Source: Deinococcus roseus (GTDB lineage: Bacteria; Deinococcota; Deinococci; Deinococcales; Deinococcaceae). Taken from it: a stretch of DNA of 64,000 bases. The position numbers and the translations under genes are program-made. Below, piece after piece: positions 27,521 to 36,047 of the stretch; within the stretch, counting starts at the first letter, position 1; the number at the start of each line of letters is the position of its first letter. Location: positions 1 through 64,000 of the forward strand of contig NZ_BMOD01000024.1 in assembly GCF_014646895.1 (NCBI RefSeq), given 5' to 3'. The notes under the pieces were generated by a model. It was given only the letters and a program-made list of their open reading frames with translations, searched no databases and was not told where the DNA came from.

Positions 27521-27953
27521 CAGGCGCTCCTTCTTTCGGGCGCAGCATCAGAAACATGTTGCGGTTGATGTTGGCGACCCGCTCGTAGGAGAAGCGGTCC
27601 ACCCCCCGAATGGTCAGGAACAGTCCCAGACCACCAATGGGGCGTTCTTCCAGGGGCTTTTGCAGTTCTTCTTCAGAAACCGGGTCTTGCTCGAAGGGGT
27701 TGTAGGGAACAGCGGTGTCTTCCAGGGTGATGGTCAGGGATTCTTCGTCCATGTCTGCATACACCTGGATGTCTCCAGTCATGCCCATCTCTTCATAGCC
27801 GTGGGTGACGATGTTGGTGGCGATCTCATCCACAGCGAGGCGCAACCGGTAGGCCGCTTTCTTCTCAAGTCCTGCCGCTTTGGCAGCTTCCAGCACAAAA
27901 TCTGCGATGGGATCCAGGGCATCCAGCGTCGCAGGCAAATTCAGGGGTTCCAT
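27510..27953 (-). CDS. RsbW-like serine kinase/anti-sigma-type ATPase
   Basis: A 147-residue GHKL ATPase of the RsbW/SpoIIAB kind. The N-box is RLAVDEIATNIVTHGY, the G1 region ITLEDTAVPYNPF and the glycine-rich lid GGLGLFLTIRGVDRFSYE. Start ATG 27953 has AAGGAGGTCT upstream; longer frames are unsupported. It should phosphorylate the conserved Ser of the two STAS proteins. No sigma factor gene lies in this window, so the final target may not be a sigma factor. Confidence 0.88.
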   Translation of the reverse strand: MEPLNLPATLDALDPIADFVLEAAKAAGLEKKAAYRLRLAVDEIATNIVTHGYEEMGMTGDIQVYADMDEESLTITLEDTAVPYNPFEQDPVSEEELQKPLEERPIGGLGLFLTIRGVDRFSYERVANINRNMFLMLRPKEGAPDVQ

Positions 27954-28023
27954 AGACCTCCTTGCTGGTGTAAAACAGGCCAGAGGAAGGTCACACCTTC
28001 CCCCAGCACGCATTCAGGCCGCT

Positions 28024-28347
28024 TTACGCGTAGGTTTCTTCGATGATCACGCTGTGGTGGAAACCGGTCATCTCGATGGTCTCCAGCACCCCTTCCTGGG
28101 GAGCCACCAGCACAATGGGAACGCCCGCTCCGGCTTTCTGCTTGGCGAACACCAGGGCACGGAGTCCGGCAGAGGCCATGTATTCCAGGTCCTGCATCAG
28201 GATCACCAGACGGCCCACTTTTTCGGGTCCGTTGAAGACATCTTCAATGGCGGATTTGAAGGCGGGGGCGGCGCTGGCGTCCAGCTGGCCTCCCAGGGTG
28301 ATGACTCCGTCTGTTCCTCTGTATTCCACTTTCACATCGATGGACAT
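28024..28347 (-). CDS. STAS-domain anti-sigma-factor antagonist (first)
   Basis: A 107-residue STAS protein: VKVEYRGTDGVITLGGQLDASAAPAFKSAIEDVF, with the phospho-acceptor region LEYMASAGLRALVFA (Ser in ASAGLR). Start ATG 28347 has AAAGGAGTCAAC upstream. It should be the substrate of the RsbW-like kinase encoded 70 bases downstream and of the PP2C phosphatase. It lies directly after glgX, so glycogen enzymes and switch proteins are co-expressed. Confidence 0.9.
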   Translation of the reverse strand: MSIDVKVEYRGTDGVITLGGQLDASAAPAFKSAIEDVFNGPEKVGRLVILMQDLEYMASAGLRALVFAKQKAGAGVPIVLVAPQEGVLETIEMTGFHHSVIIEETYA

Positions 28348-28411
28348 GTTGACTCCTTTGGTGTTGCTGAAGGTGTTGCTGGGGATGGGTGCAAAACTTG
28401 AAAAAGAGGGC

Positions 28412-30802
28412 TTAACGGGGGGCTTTGCCGACCAGAATGGCCACCGAACGGGAACCCATCCAGAAGGTGCGCTGGTCTTTCAGCCAGATTTCGTCTCCGG
28501 GTTCCACACTGGTCACTTCTGCTCCGGTGTTGGCGAAGACGTGCCATTGCAGGCCCTGGGCGAGGTAAGGCAGTTCGAAGGCGTGGTCTTCCCAGTGCAT
28601 GTTCATGGCGACATAGATGTAGTCGTCCTGCACGGTGCCGCCTCTTGCATGCTTGCCGCACAGCATGAAAGCCAGGGTGCGGCTCTCACTGGACCAGTCG
28701 GGACTCCAGGCGCGTTCCCCGTGGAAACTGATGTCGGGATAGCCGCTGCCCACATAATCGCGGCCTGAGAGGTGCCAGCGGTTTCTGAGCACCGGGTGGC
28801 GGTGGCGGAAGGCGGCCACATGCTGAACAAACTGCAGCAGGTCTTTGTTCTTCTCCACCAGGCCCCAGTCCATCCAGTTGAGGTCGTTGTCGTGGCAGTA
28901 GGTGTTGTTGTTGCCGTGCTGGGTGCGCCCGATTTCATCGCCCATCAGGATCATGGGGATGCCCTGGCTGGTCAGCATCATGGCCAGGGCGTTCTTGACC
29001 TGACGCTGGCGCAGCGCGTTGATCCAGGGATCATCGGTCTCCCCTTCTGCACCGCAGTTCCAGGAGTTGTTGTCGTTGGCTCCGTCGTTGTTGTTCTCAC
29101 CGTTGGCGAGGTTGTGTTTCTCATTGTAAGAAACACTGTCGTACAGGGTGAATCCATCGTGCGCCGTGATGAAGTTGATGCTGGCAGTGGGTCCTCTGGA
29201 AGAATACAGATCCGGGGAGCCCTGAATGCGCATGGCCATCTCGCCCACCTCTCCGGCTTCGCCTTTGAGGAACTTGCGGATGGTGTCACGGAATTTGCCG
29301 TTCCACTCGCCCCATCTTCCGTAAGCAGGGAAACTGCCCACCTGGTACAGCCCTCCGGCATCCCAGGCTTCGGCAATCAGTTTGGTGCGGGCCAGGATGG
29401 GGTCGTGGGCCAGGCTTTCCAGCAGAGGGGGGTTGGCCAGGGGGCTTCCATCCTGGGCACGCCCGAGAATGGCCGCCAGATCGAAGCGAAACCCGTCGAT
29501 GTGGTACTCGCTGACCCAGTAACGCAGGCAGTCCAGCACCATGTTTCTGACCACGGGGTGGTTGCAGTTGATGGTGTTGCCGGTGCCCGAGAAATTGAAG
29601 TAGTACCCTTCGGGGGTGAGCATGTAGTAGGTCTGGTTGTCGAGGCCTTTTAAAGACAGGGTGGGTCCCTGCTCGTTGCCCTCGGCGGTGTGGTTGAACA
29701 CCACATCCAGAATCACTTCAATGCCCATCTTGTGGCAGGCCTTGATCAGGGCCTTGAGTTCATCCACCTGCATGCCCCTTTTGCCTGTGGCAGCGTAACC
29801 TGCTTTGGGCGCAAAGAACCCGAGGGTGGAGTACCCCCAGTAGTTGAGGTGGTCGATCTCTCCGGTTTCGGGGTCGGTGTGGCTGTGCTCGAACTCGTCG
29901 AATTCAAAAATCGGCATCAGTTCGATGGCGTTCACACCGAGTTTTTTCAGGTAGGGCAACTTTTCACGGATGCCCACAAAGGTTCCGGGAAACTTGACCC
30001 CGGAAGATCCGTGTCTGGTGAACCCACGCACGTGCATCTCGTAGACGATCAAATCTTCGGAGGGGGTCTCAAGCTGCTTGTCGTCCTCCCAGTCAAAATC
30101 ATCGAAGGAGAGCCTGGAACGGTGCGGATAGATGTTGTCCCAGTCAGGCTTCTGTCCCCACACGTCCCGACCGCTGATCACCCGTGCGTAAGGATCGCAG
30201 AGGATCTTGCTGGGGTCGAAGCGGTGGCCCTGTGCAGGGTCCCAGGGGCCATCCATGCGGTACCCGTACTCCAGGGTTTCCGGGTCCAGATCGAAGACCA
30301 GCATGGAGAACACATTGCCGATCTTGAACTCATGCGGAAAGGGAATCTCCACTTTGGGGGTGGGGTCGCCCTTGTCAAAGATCACCAGGGTGCAGGCCGT
30401 GGCGTGTGCAGAATACACGCTGAAATTCACCCCGTTGGGCACCAGGGTCGCACCGAAAGGCAGGGGTTTCCCGGCCCGGATGCGGTACCCCAGGTACTCG
30501 TGGGTGGGGTAGAAATCGATGCGGCTGTCCACGTTGCTGTAATCGGGAACGGCGGGCTCGAGTTGCACCCTTTCCCGCGCTGCAGGGGCTGCCGGAGCAG
30601 CCTCCTGAGCGGGTTCTGGAGTGGGTTCTGGTGCAGCGTCCACTTTTTTCTTCCTGGGAGCAGCTTTCTTCTTGGCCGGGGCGGCTTCTGCTACAGGGGC
30701 AGTTTCAGCAGCTTTCTTGCCCTTGCTGGCCTTTTTCGGGACAGCTTCGGTCACAGCTGGATTGACAGCATCAGGTTCCAGACCTGGAATCTCACTGCTC
30801 AT
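28412..30802 (-). CDS. glgX: GlgX-type glycogen debranching enzyme with basic N-terminal extension
   Basis: A 796-residue GH13 isoamylase-type enzyme that removes alpha-1,6 branches from glycogen. The CBM48-like domain begins near residue 95 (GYRIRAGKPLPFGATLVPNGVNFSVYS), then the GH13 barrel with VIFNHT-type motif DVVFNHTAEGN, nucleophile Asp in DGFRFDLA, acid/base Glu in AEAWDAGG and FITAHDG. Residues 1-85 are an unusual Lys/Ala/Pro-rich, probably disordered extension (KKASKGKK, AKKKAAPRKKK). It overlaps the upstream STAS gene by four bases. The extension could serve as a polysaccharide, protein or nucleic-acid tether. Confidence 0.92.
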   Translation of the reverse strand: MSSEIPGLEPDAVNPAVTEAVPKKASKGKKAAETAPVAEAAPAKKKAAPRKKKVDAAPEPTPEPAQEAAPAAPAARERVQLEPAVPDYSNVDSRIDFYPTHEYLGYRIRAGKPLPFGATLVPNGVNFSVYSAHATACTLVIFDKGDPTPKVEIPFPHEFKIGNVFSMLVFDLDPETLEYGYRMDGPWDPAQGHRFDPSKILCDPYARVISGRDVWGQKPDWDNIYPHRSRLSFDDFDWEDDKQLETPSEDLIVYEMHVRGFTRHGSSGVKFPGTFVGIREKLPYLKKLGVNAIELMPIFEFDEFEHSHTDPETGEIDHLNYWGYSTLGFFAPKAGYAATGKRGMQVDELKALIKACHKMGIEVILDVVFNHTAEGNEQGPTLSLKGLDNQTYYMLTPEGYYFNFSGTGNTINCNHPVVRNMVLDCLRYWVSEYHIDGFRFDLAAILGRAQDGSPLANPPLLESLAHDPILARTKLIAEAWDAGGLYQVGSFPAYGRWGEWNGKFRDTIRKFLKGEAGEVGEMAMRIQGSPDLYSSRGPTASINFITAHDGFTLYDSVSYNEKHNLANGENNNDGANDNNSWNCGAEGETDDPWINALRQRQVKNALAMMLTSQGIPMILMGDEIGRTQHGNNNTYCHDNDLNWMDWGLVEKNKDLLQFVQHVAAFRHRHPVLRNRWHLSGRDYVGSGYPDISFHGERAWSPDWSSESRTLAFMLCGKHARGGTVQDDYIYVAMNMHWEDHAFELPYLAQGLQWHVFANTGAEVTSVEPGDEIWLKDQRTFWMGSRSVAILVGKAPR

Positions 30803-31131
30803 GCCAGGGCCTGCAGTCCTTCTTCCACAGTGGTGCTGGTCACGAAGTAATCCAGGAACCCTGTGGCAGACATGGTGTCTGCAATGTCTTCACTGAGGCC
30901 GCTTAAAGCAATCTTGCTGCCCTTGCTCTGGGCCTGGCGGTACACCAGCAGCAGCATCCTCAGGCCAGCGCTGGACATGTACTCCACCTGTCCCATGTCC
31001 AGCAGGATTTTTCCTCCATCTGGAATCAGGGATACCACTTTTTGCTGCACAATCGGGGCCGTCTTGCCATCGATGTCTCCGATGATCTGCGCCACCACCA
31101 CACCGTCTACGGTGCTGGATGAAATTTCCAT
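30799..31131 (-). CDS. STAS-domain anti-sigma-factor antagonist (second)
   Basis: A 110-residue STAS protein (VDGVVVAQIIGDIDGKTAPIVQQKVVSLI) with phospho-acceptor region VEYMSSAGLRMLLLVYRQ. It differs clearly from the other STAS protein of the cluster, so the two may be substrates of opposite branches of the switch. Its stop overlaps the glgX start by four bases, and AAGGAGGTAACC precedes its start ATG 31131. Confidence 0.9.
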   Translation of the reverse strand: MEISSSTVDGVVVAQIIGDIDGKTAPIVQQKVVSLIPDGGKILLDMGQVEYMSSAGLRMLLLVYRQAQSKGSKIALSGLSEDIADTMSATGFLDYFVTSTTVEEGLQALA

Positions 31132-31171
31132 GCGGGTTACCTCCTTGTCAAATCAAACTGGGTGAACAGGA

Positions 31172-33034
31172 TCAAACGGGCTGCAAAGTCACGCAGATTT
31201 TCACGCGCTCATCGGTTTCGGGCAGGGTGACGGTCAGGGCGTCGGCATCAAAGTAGCGGTAAGGCTGGTCGTTCACGGTCACCGCACTGATCTTGACAGA
31301 TCCAGCGGGCAGCAGGTCAGGGGCAACCCTGAGGATGTTGTCCTTGAAACCCCCGGGGATGGGCTTGAAGTGCATGTCCAGCGGCTTCTTGAAGATCAGG
31401 AGGTTGTTGTACACCGCAGAGAGGTAGCACAGCTCTGAGGAGTGGTACATGGACATGCTGTGGCTGCCCTTCAGGCGCTCGGTGCCCAGCAGGTAAGGCA
31501 AACCGTTCGCGAGGGTGTTGAAGTACACAGCTCCGTCGTCGTGGTCCAGGAACCAGGCGTTGTAAAAGGCCTGGGACTCGCGGGCCAGTTTCAGGTACTC
31601 CTCGTCCTTGAGAAGGCCGTGCAGGATCAGGTAAGCCAGGATGCCCTGCTCCTGCTGCCACCAGGCTTTGCGGTCGTGGAAAGCGTAGCGGTGCCATTCC
31701 TGGTCATTCTGCTTGACCCGCTCCATCACGTCGTACCAGCCGCCGTGCTGGCGGTCTCCACCCACCAGGGGCATTTCCTGGGCGATGCGGCGGGCCAGCG
31801 CCTCGTACTCGGGTTTGGGGGTCTGGGTGTGCATGCGCATGATGTTCCAGGCGATCTTCAGGTTGTGCCCGACCACACCACGGTTCTGCTGCCACATGTG
31901 CTGGCTGTCGTGCGACCAGTCGGAGAAGAACTTCTCCTGCACAAAGGGGCTGTTCTCGTAATCCGGGAAGTACTTGGCAATGGTGTCGAAGGTGCCTTCC
32001 AGGAAGGTTTTGAAGCGGGGATCATCGGTGGCCAGCACCAGGTTGATCAGGTAGGCAGGTGCATGGTCTCCGACAGAGTTCCAGTTCTTCTTGCCTTTGT
32101 TGGCCCCGATGGCGTCCGATAAGGGATCCAGGGTGATGGGGTCCAGGTGGGAGTAGTACCCGCCACGCTCTTTGTCCAGGTAGAAGTTGTCAAAGAGGTC
32201 GATGGTCAGCTCGGCGTCCTTGAGGATTCTGGGGTCGCCGTTCACGCGGTAGGTCTGGATGGGTCCGGCCAGCGCGTAAATCTGCTCATAGGCAGGAATG
32301 GCGTCGTAGTCATCCCCGAACTCGCTGGTAAACAACTTTTCTTCTTTGTCTCCGTTGATGCGGATCCCGTGGTACCAGTAGACTATGTTCTCGTCACGGT
32401 CGTAGAAGCGCATGTGGGCCCGCAGGTACTCGGTGCCCTTCTCGGCAATTTCCAGGAATTCATCTTCCCCGGTCAGCAGGTAAGCCGAAGCATACCCGTA
32501 CACCAGTCGGGAGATGGTGTCGGTTTCCTGAATGAAGTTGTCGCGGGTGCGCTCACCGGACAGGTTCACCTCAGTGCGGTAATTGCGGTAATCGATCTCG
32601 CCCTTGCCGAATTGTGCGCGGCGGTAGAAGTGGGCAATTTCGGAAAGCTGCTTGATCCACCAGTTCTGCTTCTCAAAGAAGAACTCGTCTACCTTGCGGC
32701 CCACAAAAACCAGAAACTGGGCTTCAAAAATGTGGGCACCATGCTCGGGGTAGAACACCCCGTAGGCGTACATGTAACGCCCGGCTTCCAGCATCTCGAA
32801 GATCTGCCCGGTGGCGTCCAGGTAAGGCTCGCCGAGGTTGCGGGACAGGTAGGCGTAGGTGTTGCTCTTGAGGTTCACCGTGAACACACGGCCATCGGTG
32901 GTTTTCAGCCCGAAGGTCTGCTTCTCCCGGTCAAATTCGGTGACGTACCCTGCGATGGTGTCGGAAAAGGTGAAGTTGATCTGGTTGCCACTGGAGGCCC
33001 CGGAGGGCTGCACGGATGGATCGGTTGCAGTCAT
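31172..33034 (-). CDS. AGE-family (N-acylglucosamine 2-epimerase-like) protein
   Basis: A 620-residue protein from ATG 33034 (AGAAGGAGTGCAT upstream). Residues 90-540 form the alpha/alpha-barrel of the AGE family: WWIKQLSEIAHFYRRAQFG, RLVYGYASAYLLTGEDEFLEIAEKGTEYL, HMWQQNRGVVGHNLKIAWNIMRMH and GGDRQHGGWYDVMER. It is about 200 residues longer than typical epimerases, with an N-terminal beta region (VTEFDREKQTFGLKTTDGRVFTVN) and a C-terminal beta domain. A similar long form occurs in the cyanobacterial icfG cluster. It may act on a sugar or oligosaccharide; the substrate is unknown. Confidence 0.82.
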   Translation of the reverse strand: MTATDPSVQPSGASSGNQINFTFSDTIAGYVTEFDREKQTFGLKTTDGRVFTVNLKSNTYAYLSRNLGEPYLDATGQIFEMLEAGRYMYAYGVFYPEHGAHIFEAQFLVFVGRKVDEFFFEKQNWWIKQLSEIAHFYRRAQFGKGEIDYRNYRTEVNLSGERTRDNFIQETDTISRLVYGYASAYLLTGEDEFLEIAEKGTEYLRAHMRFYDRDENIVYWYHGIRINGDKEEKLFTSEFGDDYDAIPAYEQIYALAGPIQTYRVNGDPRILKDAELTIDLFDNFYLDKERGGYYSHLDPITLDPLSDAIGANKGKKNWNSVGDHAPAYLINLVLATDDPRFKTFLEGTFDTIAKYFPDYENSPFVQEKFFSDWSHDSQHMWQQNRGVVGHNLKIAWNIMRMHTQTPKPEYEALARRIAQEMPLVGGDRQHGGWYDVMERVKQNDQEWHRYAFHDRKAWWQQEQGILAYLILHGLLKDEEYLKLARESQAFYNAWFLDHDDGAVYFNTLANGLPYLLGTERLKGSHSMSMYHSSELCYLSAVYNNLLIFKKPLDMHFKPIPGGFKDNILRVAPDLLPAGSVKISAVTVNDQPYRYFDADALTVTLPETDERVKICVTLQPV

Positions 33035-33123
33035 ATGCACTCCTTCTCTAACACTGAAATCCATGAATTCCCAAACACGGATGGAGGATTTAAAAACACG
33101 TCTTGAACCTGCAAAAACAGAAT

Positions 33124-33522
33124 TCAGGCGTCCTGATAACCCTGGCTGATTTCCACGATGTTGCCATCGGGGTCTTTCACCCAGGCGGTGCGCCAGCCAG
33201 GAATGAAGGCATCAAAATCCAGCGGGCCAAGGGCAATCTGGGCCTGATCGCCCAGTTTTGCCAGCACCTCGTCCACGCTGTCCACCTGGAAAGCGATGTG
33301 CCGGAGCACGCCTTTTTCCTTGGGGCCGTCTTTTTCCAGCACCGGGCCCACGCCTTCAGCGGGGAACAGTTCCAGGTAGGCGTCCCCCAGTTTCAGAAAG
33401 ACAATTTTGGCCCCGCCCCCGATGTCAAAGACCCGGGCGGTGTGGTAGCCGAAGTACTTGCTGTAGAACTCGACGGTTGCGTCCACATCGGCGCAGTTGA
33501 GGGCCACATGGGAGAATTTCAT
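33124..33522 (-). CDS. VOC-family (glyoxalase/dioxygenase-like) protein
   Basis: A 132-residue vicinal-oxygen-chelate protein with two beta-alpha-beta-beta-beta modules: MKFSHVALNCADVDATVEFYSKYFGY and VLRHIAFQVDSVDEVLAKL...TAWVKDPDGNIVEI. Candidate metal ligands are His near residue 5, Glu in YLELFPA, His in LRHIAFQV and Glu in NIVEIS. It is the last gene of the eleven-gene run and overlaps the DJ-1-like gene by four bases. Confidence 0.88.
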   Translation of the reverse strand: MKFSHVALNCADVDATVEFYSKYFGYHTARVFDIGGGAKIVFLKLGDAYLELFPAEGVGPVLEKDGPKEKGVLRHIAFQVDSVDEVLAKLGDQAQIALGPLDFDAFIPGWRTAWVKDPDGNIVEISQGYQDA

Positions 33523-34097
33523 GCTTCACCCGAGAGTTTCTCGATGATCGCGCGGGCAAACTGGGCGTGGTGGCCTCCGGTGCGTCCAGTGATCAGGTCT
33601 CCGTCCACCACCACATCTTCATTCACGTACTCTGCCCCCATGTTGATGGCATCGGCGTAAAGGTTGTTGTGGGTGGTGAGCTTGCGGCCCCTCACCAGTT
33701 CAGGAGCCCAGGCCAGCAGCCACAAACCGTGACAGATCACGCCTTTGACGATGCTTTCCTCTGCAAAGACCCGCTTGATGAACTGCACAGCGTCTGAAGG
33801 CTGGGTGACGTCCGGGGTGTACCTCAGGCGGTCCGAGACAAACCCGGCTGGAATGATGATCGCATCAAAGGATTTGAGGGTTTCATCGTCCATGTCCGTG
33901 AAGGCTTCATTCACGTAAAAAGGGGTGTGAAACTCGTGTCCGTTGAAGGTCAGACCAGGCTGGCCCCACAGTTTGGACAGGAAATGCACGGACGCCCCCT
34001 CTTCGGGGAAGCGGCTCTTGTAATACCAGATTTCGGGATCGTAAAAATCCGATTCCATCAGGATGCCGATTTTTTTGCCGACCAGTTTTGGCTTCAC
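33519..34097 (-). CDS. DJ-1/PfpI-family protein (third of cluster)
   Basis: A 192-residue DJ-1/PfpI protein: KIGILMESDFYDPEIWYYKSRFPEEGASVHFLS, with nucleophile Cys in VKGVICHGLWLLAWAPELVRGRKLTTH, the classic C-H-G elbow. The C-terminal EDVVVDGDLITGRTGGHHAQFARAIIEKL is typical. GTG 34097 overlaps the stop of the GMC gene by four bases. Members act as glyoxalases, amidases, deglycases or chaperones, so the exact reaction is open. Confidence 0.9.
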   Translation of the reverse strand: MKPKLVGKKIGILMESDFYDPEIWYYKSRFPEEGASVHFLSKLWGQPGLTFNGHEFHTPFYVNEAFTDMDDETLKSFDAIIIPAGFVSDRLRYTPDVTQPSDAVQFIKRVFAEESIVKGVICHGLWLLAWAPELVRGRKLTTHNNLYADAINMGAEYVNEDVVVDGDLITGRTGGHHAQFARAIIEKLSGEA

Positions 34098-35617
34098 AGG
34101 TGCTCCTTTTTGACGAAATCTGCAGCCCGTTCACCGATCATCAGGACCGCAGCATGAATGTTGCAGGAGGGGGTTTCGGGCATCACCGAGGCGTCTGCGA
34201 CCCTGAGGCCCTCCAGACCGTGCACCTTCAGTTCAGGGCTGACCACCGCCCACTCCCCTTCCCCCATCTGGCAGGATCCGCACTGGTGGTGGTAGGAAGC
34301 GGCGCGGGAAATCAGGAATTCCCGGAGTTGTTCATCGGTGTGGCAATCCAGACCGGGCAGCAGTTCCTGGGTGACTTTGCCTGCAAAAGTCCGGGTCTGG
34401 AAAATCTGGCGGGACAGTTTGACCAGCTCCACCATGCGGTCCAGGTCGTAACTTTCGGCCAGATAGTTCGGGTCAATCAGAGGCGCTGCCAGAGGATCGC
34501 TGGAAGCCAGTTTCACCGAACCTCTGGATTTCGGTTTGGTGAGGCCCGCAATGATCGAAACCGCATTGGGGTGGGCCGCACCAATCACCACATCAAAAGA
34601 CAGGGTCACAAACCCCAGCTGAAAATCCGGGGCGATTTCCTGATCGCTGGAACTGGTGTACAGGCAGCTTTCCGAGCGGTTGAGGCGGGCAGGTTCGAGT
34701 TCCCCATCCCAGCCGTACACCACCCCGGTCAAAACGTGGTTGTGGAAGTTCTCCCCCACCCCTTTCAGGTTGTGCACCACTTCCACACCCACATCCTGCA
34801 GGTGTTCTTCTGGTCCAATTCCTGAAAGCAGCAGCAGTCTGGGAGAATCAATCGCACCCGAACAGACCACCACTTCTTTTGCGGCATGTGCGGTTTTGAC
34901 CTCGCCGTTCTGCTGGTACTCCACGCCCACAGCCCGCCCGTTTTCGATCAGGATTCTGGAAGCCCGTGCTGCGGTTTCAATGTGCAGGTTGGGCCTGTCC
35001 TGAACGGGTTTGATGTAGGCCCGGTAGGCACTTTCCCGTTTGCCATCCCGGATGTTGATGTGGTGCCAGCCTGCACCGTGCATGTACGGACCGTTGAAGT
35101 CCGCAGTCACGGGAAAACCCAGCTCTGCACAGGCGTCAATGAACACCGCAGAAGCTGGATTGGGCTGGTGGTTTTTGGCGTTGATGATGTGCATGGGGCC
35201 ATCATGCCCGGCGGTGGGGTTGGTGTGGTCCTCCTGGTCTTCCAGACGCTGGAAGAAAGGAACCACTTCCTGGTAGGACCAGCCCGGAGCCACTTTCGCC
35301 CAGTTGTCGTAATCCTGGCGGTGCCCCCGCACGTACATCATCAGGTTCATCTGGCTGGTGCCCCCCAGCGCTTTCCCGCGGGGTTCGTCGGTCTGGCGGC
35401 CCCGCAGGTGTTCCTGCGGAACACTTTTGTACTGCCAGTCCATCTCGGTGCCCCAGGTCAGGAACCACAGGGAGGGATCATGGGCCACCTCCGGGACCTG
35501 TCCGGCCCCGGCTTCCAGCAACAGCACGTTCCATTCGGGGTGTTCGGAAAGGCGGGCTGCCACCACGGAACCGGCGGACCCTCCTCCCACCACAATGAAA
35601 TCCCACTTCATGGTCAC
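34094..35617 (-). CDS. GMC-family flavin oxidoreductase
   Basis: A 507-residue FAD-dependent alcohol or choline dehydrogenase/oxidase-like enzyme. The dinucleotide motif is FIVVGGGSAGSVVAARLSE, followed by GKALGGTSQMNLMMYVRG (GMC signature 1) and GAIDSPRLLLLSGIGP (signature 2). The C-terminal active site has SYHHQCGSCQMG and SCNIHAAVLMIGERAAD. No signal peptide is present, so it is cytosolic. It overlaps both neighbours by four bases (start GTG 35617 or ATG 35611). It probably oxidises a primary alcohol intermediate in the pathway of this operon. Confidence 0.92.
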   Translation of the reverse strand: MTMKWDFIVVGGGSAGSVVAARLSEHPEWNVLLLEAGAGQVPEVAHDPSLWFLTWGTEMDWQYKSVPQEHLRGRQTDEPRGKALGGTSQMNLMMYVRGHRQDYDNWAKVAPGWSYQEVVPFFQRLEDQEDHTNPTAGHDGPMHIINAKNHQPNPASAVFIDACAELGFPVTADFNGPYMHGAGWHHINIRDGKRESAYRAYIKPVQDRPNLHIETAARASRILIENGRAVGVEYQQNGEVKTAHAAKEVVVCSGAIDSPRLLLLSGIGPEEHLQDVGVEVVHNLKGVGENFHNHVLTGVVYGWDGELEPARLNRSESCLYTSSSDQEIAPDFQLGFVTLSFDVVIGAAHPNAVSIIAGLTKPKSRGSVKLASSDPLAAPLIDPNYLAESYDLDRMVELVKLSRQIFQTRTFAGKVTQELLPGLDCHTDEQLREFLISRAASYHHQCGSCQMGEGEWAVVSPELKVHGLEGLRVADASVMPETPSCNIHAAVLMIGERAADFVKKEHL

Positions 35618-36006
35618 TGGGCAGCTTTGTTGTTGGGATCGAACAGGGGCTTGAAGGGCACGGAGTCATGGAAGTTCGCCAGGTACACGATCTTGCCCTC
35701 TTCGTCAAAGCGGAAGTAGTTCATCACGCCACACTGGATTTCTTCTCCCAGGTGGGTTTTTCCAGTGATGTGGGACACCACTGCACCTTCATTGCCGCTC
35801 ACGAACATGGTTTTGGGTTTGTTCTGGAACTCGGTGTAACCGCCCAGACCGCCTTTCATGCCTTCGCGCAGGGTGGCGAGGCCTTCGATGTGTCCGGCGA
35901 GTTGCTCGTCCATCACCATGTTTTCAGCGAAGAGGTCGCACCAGTCCATCCACTGTCCGGCATTGGCATACTGGTAGTACTTTTCAAGGGTTTCTCTGGG
36001 ATCCAT
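35614..36006 (-). CDS. NTF2-like (SnoaL-type) protein (third of cluster)
   Basis: A 130-residue NTF2-like alpha+beta barrel: ETLEKYYQYANAGQWMDWCDLFAENMVMDEQLAGHIEGLATLREGMK and FRFDEEGKIVYLANFHDSVPF at the C-terminus. ATG 36006 has AGGAGGAAGCAC upstream. Such folds serve as isomerases, hydrolases or dehydratases or simply bind small molecules. It is more diverged from the two other NTF2-like proteins of the operon than they are from each other. Confidence 0.85.
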   Translation of the reverse strand: MDPRETLEKYYQYANAGQWMDWCDLFAENMVMDEQLAGHIEGLATLREGMKGGLGGYTEFQNKPKTMFVSGNEGAVVSHITGKTHLGEEIQCGVMNYFRFDEEGKIVYLANFHDSVPFKPLFDPNNKAAQ

Positions 36007-36047
36007 TGTGCTTCCTCCTGTGGGTTCAAAAAGTCGGGATGGTCGGG

